This document shows, in pieces, positions 49,802 through 61,800 of a stretch of 64,000 bases of DNA (its first letter is position 1; the number at the start of each line of letters is the position of its first letter). The notes beneath the pieces were generated by a model that saw only the letters and a list, made by a program, of their open reading frames with translations, ran no database searches and had not been told where the DNA came from. The DNA is from Distichodus sexfasciatus. Lineage: Eukaryota; Chordata; Actinopteri; Characiformes; Distichodontidae. The stretch spans positions 97,606 to 161,605 of the forward strand of contig JAVGVS010000653.1 in the NCBI GenBank assembly GCA_032718565.1, read 5' to 3'. The position numbers and the translations under genes are program-made.

Positions 49802-52800
49802 ACATGCACATGTACTGTTGCTGTCTATTATAACTATACATAAAACTAAAACTAGACTAAAATTATAATGGACAGAAATGACAAAAAATGTACTATATCT
49901 AGTAATTAAAATGTAACCTTTCCTCAACTAAAAACAGAGTACAATTATAAAGGACAGAAATTGCAAAATTGTAAATAAACCTAGTCCCTAAAATTTAACT
50001 TTTCCTTGACTAAAATGACTAAAATGATGAAGGACCAGAACCTTGTAATATGATCCAGGTTAATGTCTAGATTTAAGTGTGAAATTGACTAACTCCAGTT
50101 TTCTTAGTGGCGATCACATGACGCAATTAAAGTTGTGTAAAATAATGACTAAAACATTTCATCAATTAAAACTGTGAGGGACATAAATGATTAAAAGTGC
50201 AACTAAAATTAACAAACACTTTCAACCAAAGACTAAAACAAAATCCAAAGTAGCCAGTAGTGTCCAAACCATAATCCCAGTCTTAAACTCAACTCCTGTG
50301 ATCTCACGAAAGTTTGTTTAATTTTGACTTGACCTCTGACCCCTTTTTTAAAATCCTGCCATACGATCGCGCTGGCGAACTCTGCTTCACCCTGCAGTAA
50401 AAATACACCAACAACGTCCAGGCTTTTCCGAGCGATGAGAAGATTGTCGCCAGACTCTGCCTTGTAACGTAAAATTCGGGATAATCTCTCTCGATCAGTT
50501 TGCCAAAGATGTGAGATTACAAAGGCGGCTGAACTCTGACTGTTTATACAACATGAAGACTGCGAACTGAAAAACAGAAAGGGTTCACTGCAAGCAACAC
50601 GGAATGTTTTGGCAGAAAAGAGAAAAGAAGGAAAAACGAGTTGAGCTAGAGCTGGACGATACGACCTCATGTCATTAACACGATTAATTGAAAAATGAAT
50701 TTTGATTACAATTCATTTTGCTCTTGGGCTTTTTTGCTGTCATAATTCACTCACAAGGTTTGTACTGTAAATAAGACAAATATTAAAGCTGGGATATTTT
50801 TTCTAATGAAAGAGTGCATATTTTTGCATATATTTTTACATATTTTACAGAGAAACAGTAAAACACATTTGGTCATATATTTTTAACCTTTTAAGAGCTC
50901 AGTCTGCAAGCTGTGAACTTCGTATAGCGATATACAGTACATTATATATGTATATATGGTATGTATACATATATAGGCTTTAAATACACAGTAATACGCA
51001 GACATACAGTCACTGTCTAAAGTATAAACCTTTTATATTTATATAAAATGTATATATTTTTAACTAGTTATTAACAAGTACTAGTAATAATTAATATACT
51101 TCATTTTTAATATAGTGACTAACATTTAACTATTATACAATATACTGTATATGACACTTTCATTTATACTCTCAGTAAAATACTAGTTTAATATTTTAAT
51201 ATTTAATATTAGTTAATATTTGGTTGAATCATAACGTTTATATTGTACGTATACTTAAGTCTTCTTTAAATGAATATATCTTAATTGCACTTGAAAGTTT
51301 ATTATTAGGTTTCTATTTAGGTAATATTTCATATATTATACTTATACACTATAATATAGTATTAACATATACTATTATTGATATTTATATATCTATTATA
51401 AATATAATAATTAATGTGTCCGTGCAGGTGTGTGTGTGTTCGTGGCTTATAGAGTCAGTATTAATGAAGCCTAAATTCTCATACCTCAAAGGATTTCACA
51501 GTGGCCTAACCGCACTGAACCGGGATGAAATTCACACATACAATTTTAGGAAATATTCTTTGTGAAGTGGAACCGTTTTTGTCAAAAGAGACAAAAGAGA
51601 ATTGAAACAAAGCAAGTGGAGAGCGTTCAACAGAAGGAGTCAGGGCTGCTTTCCCACACCACTTGTTATTCCAACAGGTTTAGAGTCCGGTATCGAGGGC
51701 TTAACACCGTGTGTACTTTACTTTACCATGCAGATTTATTTGCGTGTGTGTGAGTGTGTGTGTTTACTCACCGCTGATGGAGAAGAGTGTGTATACGATC
51801 TCACCGTCGGCCGAAGCCACACACTCTAGGGTGGGGTAGTTGCTCTTGGTGATGTTGAGGCGACTCTCCACGGCCCCCTTCCCAAACGGAGGGTTGGTCA
51901 TGGTTACCGTGATGATGTCGTCCTCCTCTTGGGTGGCGTTACGCAAGTTGGAGCATCTAAAGCGGCAAAAGGCGAGAGGAATCAAAAAAACTTCACGTTA
52001 AGTAACAGGTCTAAATTTTATGTTCTACATGATATTATGCTATAGAGTTGACAAAAGTGAGTAATTATTTGTCATAGTGAACACAGCACAGAAAACCAAA
52101 TGTGTGGTGAGCGCTTTTGGCAGCAGCCGGGGAGCAGTGCTTAGGGGCGTTACCTTGCTCATGAGTACCTCAGTGGTAGCTTTATCGGTTCAGGACTTGA
52201 CCCGGTGACCTTCTGACCACAGGGACAACTCCCTAACCACTACCAACCATCCCATAAAAGTCTATAGATTTGCTTAAAACTTAGCAAATGTTAAACAAAG
52301 TGATCAACAAAGTAATTACAGCTTAAAATTGTAGCTACAATATCCTGTTAAATGACAAACATCACAACAAACAAAATTTTCATGTTAATGACACATGACA
52401 ACATCTCATTTTTGCAGTTATACGTTAAAAAGAGTGTTCAAAGTTCAAGGTCGCGCAAACTAAGGAAATGCCATTAGTCGATCAATTTCTAACACATTTA
52501 TTATTTACTTGAGGCCGTAATTGAAAATCGGGACGTGACTTCGTATTCATTTATTCATTTTGGTTTTGGTTCTGACTGATTTTATTAACGAGAGGTGACT
52601 CTGTATCGTGTCGTTTAAGGAGACGATACACATAGCTGAGTATTTACAGAAACGGCTATTTCCCTCTCTCCATTTTCAAAAATATCCTTGTTTACACTAG
52701 ATCGTTTTCCAAAAAGTATTCATTTACACAAATCTTAAGCCTAGTCCTACACTAGCTTTAAGTTGAGTGAATGATAAATATCCATTGGTATTGCAAGTTA

Positions 52801-55800
52801 GTCTCAGACTAGAATAGACTAGACTAGGCTTAATCCATGTTCAACAAACCAGCCCTTAGTGTATATAATTATTATGTTTGGGGTTCTACTAGTACTAGTG
52901 CAGTTATATACTGTTAGCCAATTCAATTTAGGGTTTAAATTTTTATTTATACTCTGGCCCGGTTTCTTGCTCATAGATTAAGCCTAGTCTTGGTCTAAGA
53001 TGTAGTATTAATGGAGATTTACCATTTAAACTCAAAGCTAGTCTTGGACTAGGCTTAATCCTTGACTGGGAAATTGGCCCTTAGTGAATAACCACTAATA
53101 GTTTAGAACTATAACCTACTGCTAGAAATCAAAATGCTAGGTATCAAAGTATAAAGCTAGTATTTTTAAGTTCACTTAAAGTTTATTTTCAGTTTGTTTG
53201 CATTATTAAATAAGACTTAAATGTGAACTAGTCAGGTTCAAAGTTCACTACTCTTACATTCTCAAGAAGTATTAAAATAGTTCACGTACAAGGACACTAA
53301 AAGTACTCTAATAGTACTAATATTACTCACTACATACGTATACCTCGCCAGGGCACATGACTGCTAGCAACCAACCACCGAGTTCTGCATTCTGGTCGCG
53401 ACCGAGTCAAATGACTTCATTCCACCAATTGCAGAGTTAATCGGATCTGTCCAATCATCAAACATCATGTTAGCCGATTAACTAGTCTCATGAATCATCA
53501 TGACGCTGCCTCACCTCGCTCACCTCGGCTATATAAAGAACCAGCAAAATGTCACGGCCGGTGGAAGGCCACATTACGCACGTACACTACCAGTCCCAAC
53601 ACACACACACAACAGTTTAACAGTTTTTTGCCAAGTAATTAAAACCAGGTGTCACTTTAATGTGGGTTCCAAAATAACAAATTCTGCAACAAAACGATCT
53701 CAAACATTTTATGAGAATCAGATACTGACAATATTAAAATGCTCATGAAAAATACTGTGTAATGCAGGGAATCCCTAAAGGGACCAGAGAGAATTTTCAC
53801 ATGCACATGAGAAAATGCGTACGAAGATGTTTGCATGTGCATTAAAAGATTTCAAGTGCTCACAACTTAAATTAACGTTTCACCTACGTGTCACAGATAT
53901 ATTGCAGAAGCACGATATCTTTGCATGCACACTAAACGTTGTGTAAGAAATCCTTTTGGGTACAAACAAGTGATCAGGAGATTTTACAAGCACATGATAA
54001 AGTTTTATATGCATGTTTTCATAAAAAGATCTCATGCTCAAGCAAAAACCTCTCATGCACATGAAAAAATTTCTCCTGCACACACACAAATATGTTGTGA
54101 GCACCCAAGGAAAACATGCTTATGCTAATTTTTCTCATGCACACGTAAATATGCAGTGAGCATGCCCCTTATGCTAATGCTAAATTTTCCATTGCACACC
54201 CATAAATATGTTGTGAGCATGCAAAAACATCCTTTGCTCATATGATCTTTTTGGGCACATGCAAAAACACAGGCTCATGCAAAATACTATTCCCCACAGA
54301 CAAAGACTCAAATAGACACCAACACTTCATTTTAACTTCTCTTAAGAGACTTCTTCCTACATTAAGTCTGGTTATGTATTTTAATCTGGTGACCCACAAG
54401 TCACAGTCCTCGGTCTGATAATTTTATCCATTTTTTAATCGTGTCTTGTTCATATACACATACACATATATATATTTTCACCAAAATAAGTGTGTAAATA
54501 ATTGTAAAATGCTAAAATGTAGTTTGCTGCAGTTCATTCTACAACCAGTGGAGGGCGATGTGGATCATATTGACTGTAGGCATACACTCTGTAGGAAACA
54601 GCTCTTTTACTCGCACAATTTTTGGTACTGGTGAATTTTTCTAAATAAAAATTACACAGCGCTAAATTTCAGATTAAAAGTGTGTTGTAACTCACATTAC
54701 AGAAATATGTGATGAGTATAATATTACTGAAAATGTATTAGTAATGCTATATATTACCGTGTTACAGAAAAAAGGTAATTCATTACTGTAATTACGATAC
54801 TCTTGTAACACGTTACTTTTTGTAACACTGCTTACCTGGCGTGGGGCTGGTCGCAGTAGTACCACTTGATCTGTGGTGTTGGATAACCTTCAGCCACACA
54901 GCGCACCTGTCCATCAATCGGCCCTTCATGAGACACGATCGCCGGTTTACCTGACCAGCAAAGTAGGGTTAATGGTTAATCCATCCCGAGGCAAGAGTTA
55001 CACGTTCAAAAAAATCTATATGCTCAGACCTGCAGAAAGACAAACAGACAAGACTTATCTCTGCTGAAAAGAGGTCTGTTTTAAGCTCATTTTTATAAGT
55101 TAACTTCATAGTTACAAATTCTAATTTGCAAAGTTGAAGTCAATGGTCCAATTCCAAATTACTGTTTCACAGACATTTGAGTTCTCTTACCAAAAATAAA
55201 GTTAATTTTATTTATTTAAGTCCAGTCCATGCATTCACCCAAGTATATTTTATGTGTCGTGAATATACTAATACCAAAGTACTAGTATTATACTTGTGCA
55301 CATTTCAACTAGTACACTATATAGTCTAAGTAAACTATTTCAATACGTCTTGTGATAAACTTATACTGTTGAGTTTTACTATCTAGTACTAGCACTAGTA
55401 ATGTAATTTTAGCCAATTTAATGTATTTATACTCTTAGTAAGACACTAGTGACTGGAAACAAAATTTTATTTGATGACATTTTTATTCATGCTCTTAGTA
55501 AGAGTACAAATCAAAATGTAATCAACCAAAATTGGCTAAAAGTATATAAATAGGAGTCGTTCTAGCTAAAACCACCAATTTTTATTTCATGACATTTTTA
55601 TTCATGCTCTTAGTAAGCATATACATAAAATGTCATCAACTAAAATTGACTTAAAGTATATAACTAGTACTAGTACAAGCTAGTACAAACAATATTTAGT
55701 TGGTGACATTTTTATTCATACTTTTAGTAAGATCTCTAAGAATGCTTAAATGTATATAAACATGTATCTGTAGTATATAGTACATGTACTGTATATATAA

Positions 55801-58800
55801 ACTATATACATATTAAGTTTATTTTCAGTATAAAATAAGTCTTAGACATGAACTAATCAGGTTCAATATTTACCATTTTTATGCTTAAAAGAATACTTTT
55901 AAAAACTAAAAATTGACCAATTTATTTTCTACAAGTATTGAAATTGTGCTTACAAGGACACTAACAGTATTTCGATGTTAGTATACATACATATACTTGG
56001 ATTTACATGTATTAAACTCAAACTGTACTTAAGTTTACTTAGTAAAATCACCCTTTAAGTAAGACTTTGGACTGGTAAGGCAAGGCTCATCAAGAGTAGG
56101 CACACTTCAACTTTTATGTGCAGGAGCGATAGACTGTTCTGAGTGTTTGTTAATAGAAGTTAAGTAAAACTTTTTAGTATTCAGTACATATGTGACCCTC
56201 CATGGCAAAATCAGTCACTTCTCTCAAATTTTCAAAATTGAGTTATGATGTTTTCATGAAAGGGCATAAATCAACCTTCAAAACGATACCTATATCGAAT
56301 GAATCGGAGTCGGGTTTCTCCTGTCACTGCATTCACAGCCACACGGATAGCCTACCTGCGTTAGGTTAACTGAATTTGGGAGACGAAGATGGATTCCGGA
56401 GAAATATCTTCACGCTAGTCAACCAGTGGATTTCCTGGTTTTACCTTCCACTGTTTCAAAACACTAAAAACAAAAAATCCTAAATTTTACCCCACGCAAC
56501 ATAAATGGTCGTTTTTCTCGGAAACCTCCGTAGCGACAAGTGACTGGTTTCGCCGTGCAGAGTCACATATCATGTTAACTAAGAGTAGTCTTACTTCTTT
56601 TTTGTGTAAAATAAGTATACTAACAGCACACCAAATGTTTTGTTACTGTCCAACTGCTGCCTCATCAATCACAAAAATATGAGAAAGTATCTGTGATCAA
56701 CAGCGTATTTGCTCTAGCTAATCTTCCACATAATGCTGAATGGTCTGTCAGTGAAACTGCATGTTTGCAAAGCTTAAATATCCCTCTTTGTCACCTGTAA
56801 TTATTTACTCTCCGATGCCTCGCACAATGAGCAGACGAATGGCTCCAGCCTGATTCTGACAGCGAGCTTCTTTTTAGACAAAAGCAACACAATGCAGAGA
56901 GGGACTCTATCTGCCCACTCTTTCCTCTTCGTAACAGAAAAGTCAAATATTTGTTCGTCAGCATCAAGTCAACTTACTTATGACGTGAACTTCAAACTTC
57001 TGATAGATTGTGGCGTCACTGTTCGAGGCCCTGAAGGTGTAAACGCCACTCTCCGATGCTTTTAACCGCACTAGCTTTAACTCGCTGGTGTATCTGATGA
57101 GAAAATAAAACAAGAAATCGTCCAATTCATCAAAATTTGAACATCATCGGAAGTATGAAATTCTGTTAAGTAGGAACTGTGATAAGAGCGGTTGTTAATT
57201 TAGTTAAAAAAATAAATAATGAAAATGTGCGTCTATTTTCCTTTTTCTGCAACTAAGGCGAGACATCAACAAGCAGAAAACAGATATTTAATAATTAACC
57301 TGTGAGGAAATTTGTGTTGGTTCACTAGCTTTAAAGCATAATGGTCTGATTATTTGAAATGTGTATGTGTGTGTACCTGTAGGCGTGTGTGTGTGTGGTG
57401 ATGACATGGTCGCTGGTGTTGGTGAGGTGCTGTTTGTTGTAGCTCCAGGTGAAGCTGTGTGGTTTTGGGTAAGCATCCATCTCCAAACCCAGAGTTAAAC
57501 TGTCTCCCTCCCTCACCCGCCACGTCCCGTTCTCCACACGCGTCACGTTGATGAAGCCTTTACCTGACACACACAGACACACACACACACATATTTATTA
57601 GGTGTAAAACTGCATTTAGAGGAACTATAAATTCAATGTGAAAAGCTGTGAACTTCTACCTAGAGATCGACCGATACATTTTATTTATTGATGATGCTGG
57701 TACTGATTACTACTAATCAAAATTTAATTTAGCAGTTTCTTCTTCTTTTGCAAAATCTTAAAATTATATTCAAATTTAAAGACATTGTAAATTGTCAGTC
57801 CAGATCCAGGAGGAAGTCCATCTCTGAAGATGACTCAAGGTCTTCACAAAAACCTCTAATTACTCGATTATACATTATTATGTGACTGCAGCGAGTTCAT
57901 TCTAACCGCTACTCTTCCTACAGTTTTTGCGCTAGAAACTTCGTTCCAACTCTAAAACGTGTGGCTCATAGCGGTGTGGGCTGCTTCTGTATTGGTTTTT
58001 GATACGTGCACTCGTTTGCAAGTTTTGTCTTTTTTTTTTTTTTCGCCCATTGACTAACATGGAGCTCAAATTTCATGGCTTTACTGCCGCCACCTTTCTT
58101 CACAAAGTCATCAAATCTGACGTGATTCGAGAACTCATGATCCTCTTGGTATATCTGTAACCGTCATGAACCGCACTCGTCTTTTTCATCCTTTTTTTCT
58201 GTCGTTTATTTTCCCTATAGGAACCCATTGACTTCCTCCCATTAAGAACACATGGGATTTGGGACTGGAAAGCGTCCCTCGGCCTGTTTTCACACGACGG
58301 TCAACACGGTTCTTATGCCTCCTCACACCACCTCACTGAACACACACCTCAATCTGTTTACCCCTGCACTCGTCATTTTCTTACTGAAATCATCCCTCAC
58401 TCTTTCCACATTCACTTCAGTGCATTTTAATCAAAGTCTTTCTACTCGGACAGTTTTCATGTCACAGCTACAAAAACATCACAGACTTTCCACATGAGTA
58501 AGACTTACTGAAGACGTCCACCCAGACCGCCTCGTGGCTCGCCCCCTTGTAGTTTTCGGCCCGGCAGAGGTAGCTTCCGGAATCCTGCATAGTGACCGAT
58601 GGGATTTGTAGGACAGCGGTGCGAACGTGAGAGACAGGTTCGGTCAGGAGCTGAGAACTCAGCTGCACTGATGCTTCCTGTTGAGACACAATCGTAAGAG
58701 GTAAGAACAAGGTGTGTGTTTGTGTGAGTTCTTATGTAGGATATCTCAAGCTCTTCCTCGGTACAGCTTTTCTAGACAATAAATTAGAGTGAATCTTATG

Positions 58801-61800
58801 AAGATGATAAGGGCACAAAAGGAGAAATGATAATAATCTGTATTTATACAACACTTTTCATACATATAAAAGCTGAACAAAGTGAGAATAAAATCATACA
58901 AAAAGAAATAAAAACAAGCAGCTAACAGTAAAATAAGTGTAAGATGATATAGACTAATTATAAATAATGTTAACTATCTGTGTATTGTCTGAACTTGATG
59001 GTTCTGTCCTTCAATATGAATGATATATTTTTAAAAAGAACCTTGTTTTTAGCAAATAAGTTTGAAATCCAATCAAAATCATACTGTATCAGACTTGTAA
59101 TATCAGCAGAAATTGAATCGTTGTACATTTAATCGATATATCGCATTGTGATGAAACCTGTGATTTACACCCTTAGTATATGACATGTTTCATCACAATA
59201 CGATATATCGATTAAATGTATGACTCGATTTCACAAGGTCAGATGTGATACGTAAGTAGCTACTGTACATTGCAAAATCACAATGGTCATAAACGACATT
59301 TTCAAATCTCAAAATGTGTTAAAAATTGCTGAGAGCTAAACATTATCGACAGGAACAAGGAAGTAATAATGGAGAGAAAGAATTTTGGATTCTGAACTCG
59401 GGGTCCTTTGTGCTGCTCTGAGATATTTGGACAGGTGTCCGAGAAACATGTCGTCACCTACGCCTTCAGCCCTCGGAAAGCGACTCGGAAATCGAGCACC
59501 ACTGGCAAACTGAACGCACCACTAGTCTCAAGTCTGCATAGTCCAAACGCGTTCAAACTTGGAGGCTACAGTTTAACAGTTTGAAGCCTTTACAAAGATG
59601 TTAGACTTCTTGTGGTTAACCGCTGGCGATGTTCCCGCAGATTTGCAGCAGGCTCATATTTTCATATGCAAATTAGGATTGCGGCAAACTTATGGCAAAC
59701 AGTTGATTCTATGGTTACTAGGTTTATCAGCATGTTTATTGTTGGTATTGCATTGTGAGTTGCTTACAGTCTGTATTGTGTATTGTAAATGTAAACTGTA
59801 AATGTGTTTACATCGTGAAAAATGTCATTCATGCGTTTCTACACGGTTACTTTAGTTTTTGTGATGGCAAGACACGGCTCTGGTTCTCGTCTCCTTCTTA
59901 TTCTTCTTTTATGGCAGTCGGCGTCCAGCTTAATGCTGCTTTACTGCCACTGCGGCTTTGGTTAGCTTACTGACCACACGTTAGGGAGTAGCCACTGCAC
60001 GTGTGTGTATAATAACGTAGACCCAACTTCTTTCTCTTAAAAGTTAGCTTTGTTAGCAAGCTTGCGAGCGAAGTCATCCCAACGGTGAGAGTTAGAACCT
60101 TCCCTAACCAGAAGCCGTGGGTGGACAGATCAATTCGCGCCGCTGTGAACGCCCGAACCGCTGCTTACAATGCCGCTCTCATTACCGGCGATGTGAGCGC
60201 TTACAAAGCAGCCTCTTACGACCTTCACCGCCAGATTCGAGTTTGCAAGTGCAATTTCAGACAGAGAATCGAATCGCAATTTCATCAGGGTGACGCACGA
60301 AGCTTGTGGCATGGACTGCGCATGATTACGGACTATAAAGCAAAAGACACCACGTCAATCGGCGCCGACTCTGCATTTGCCGACGAGCTGACCGCATTCT
60401 ACGCCCGTTTCGAGGTTAGCCAGGCGGCTATCGATACCAGCAGCCTGACGACTGAGGACGGTGACGTCACCAGCGAGGAATGCGTCATCAGCATCGCAGA
60501 GCACAACATCCGCGCGGCGCTGAGGAGGGTGAACACCAGAAAGGCGGCGGGTCCAGTCGGCATCTCCGGGCGCCTGCTGCGCTGACCAACTGTGAGGTGT
60601 GTTCACCTCCATCTTCAACGAGTCTCTGGCGAAGTCCGTGGTCCCCACCTGCTTCAAAAAATCCACCATCGTCCCCGTGCCCAAGAACAACAAACCTTCA
60701 TGCCTGAATGACTACCGCCCTGTTGCACTGACATCGGTAGTTATGAAGGTGTTTGAAAGACTGATCAAGAACATCATCTCCTCCTCCATCCCAAGCACCA
60801 TGGACCCACTCCAGTTTGCCTACCGCTGCAACCAATCTACAGAGGATGCCATCTCCCACGTCCTGCACACCTCCCTCAGCCACGTGGACAAGAAACAGGG
60901 TAACTATGTGAGATTGCTGTTTATCGACTACAGCTCAGCGTTCAACACAATACTGCCCTATAGACTGTTTACTAAGCTGAGAGACCTGGGATTCAACAAC
61001 CGCTTATGCACGTGGGTGCTGGACTTCCTCACAGGCAGATGTCAGGTGGTGCGGGCGGGCAGGTGTGTCTCCAGCAGCATCACCACCAAGACAGGAGCTC
61101 CTCAAGGGTGTGTGCTTTCTCCACTGTTGTACTCACTATACACTTCGGACGGTGTGGCCACTCACAATTCTCTCACAAAGCTCCTTTTTGGTCTTCCTCT
61201 CAGCCTCCTGCCTGGTGGCTCCAACCTCAGCATCCTTCTACCTATGTACTCATTGTCTCTCCTCTTGACGTGTCCAAACCATCTCAGTCTGGCCTCTCTG
61301 ACTTTATCTCCAAAACATCTAACATGAGCTGTCCCTCTGATGAACTCATTCCTGATCCTATCCATCCTCGTCACTCCCAAAGAGAACCTCAACATCTTGA
61401 GCTCTGCAACCTCCAGTTCTTGCTGCAAGTTTGTCACTAGTGACTGGCAATGTGAAACCTGTGGCAACTCCACTTCACAAACCCAACCATCACACTACCA
61501 ACCGCCCCAAATGTGTTAGTGTGTAACTGCAGCAGATGTAGACACACAAAAAGGATTTTTTGGAGATTTAAACCATGTTCTTACCACCCCAGCCGGGGGA
61601 ATCCAGGTGATCTTGATGTCGCTGTTGACGTTGGAGGTGGAACAGTTGAGGGAGAGTTTCTGTCCCCGGGTGAGGAGAACTCTGGTTGGCTCGCGGAGCA
61701 TGATGCGAGGAGGAGCGCTGGGAACTGCAATGGTAAATAATCAAATAACTGTAAGTCTAAAGGCCTGTTTACACGTGTGCGGATATTTTTATAAACGCAC

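Larger units (their letters stand above)
46538..51771. other. kit intron 9 (5.2 kb): DNA transposon remnants, SINE, repeats
   Basis: The largest intron seen. Named parts are entered separately. 48850-49380 and 49830-50230 share loosely repeated ACTAAAACTAGACTAAAAATG / TAAAATGTTGAGTAAAATAT units. 50650-51420 is very AT-rich (TATATA, ATAATAT) with no element recognised. Confidence 0.6.
51957..54835. other. kit intron 8: SINE, two small MITEs, degenerate CATGCACATG repeat, MITE
   Basis: 2,879 bp, mostly mobile-element remnants; the parts are listed separately. 52260-52700 and 53100-53760 contain nothing I can name. Confidence 0.6.

Noticed and set aside
60085..61327. Reverse transcriptase frames as a working gene
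   Set aside because: Frameshift near 60590, catalytic A-D-D box missing, no endonuclease; it is a dead LINE fragment.
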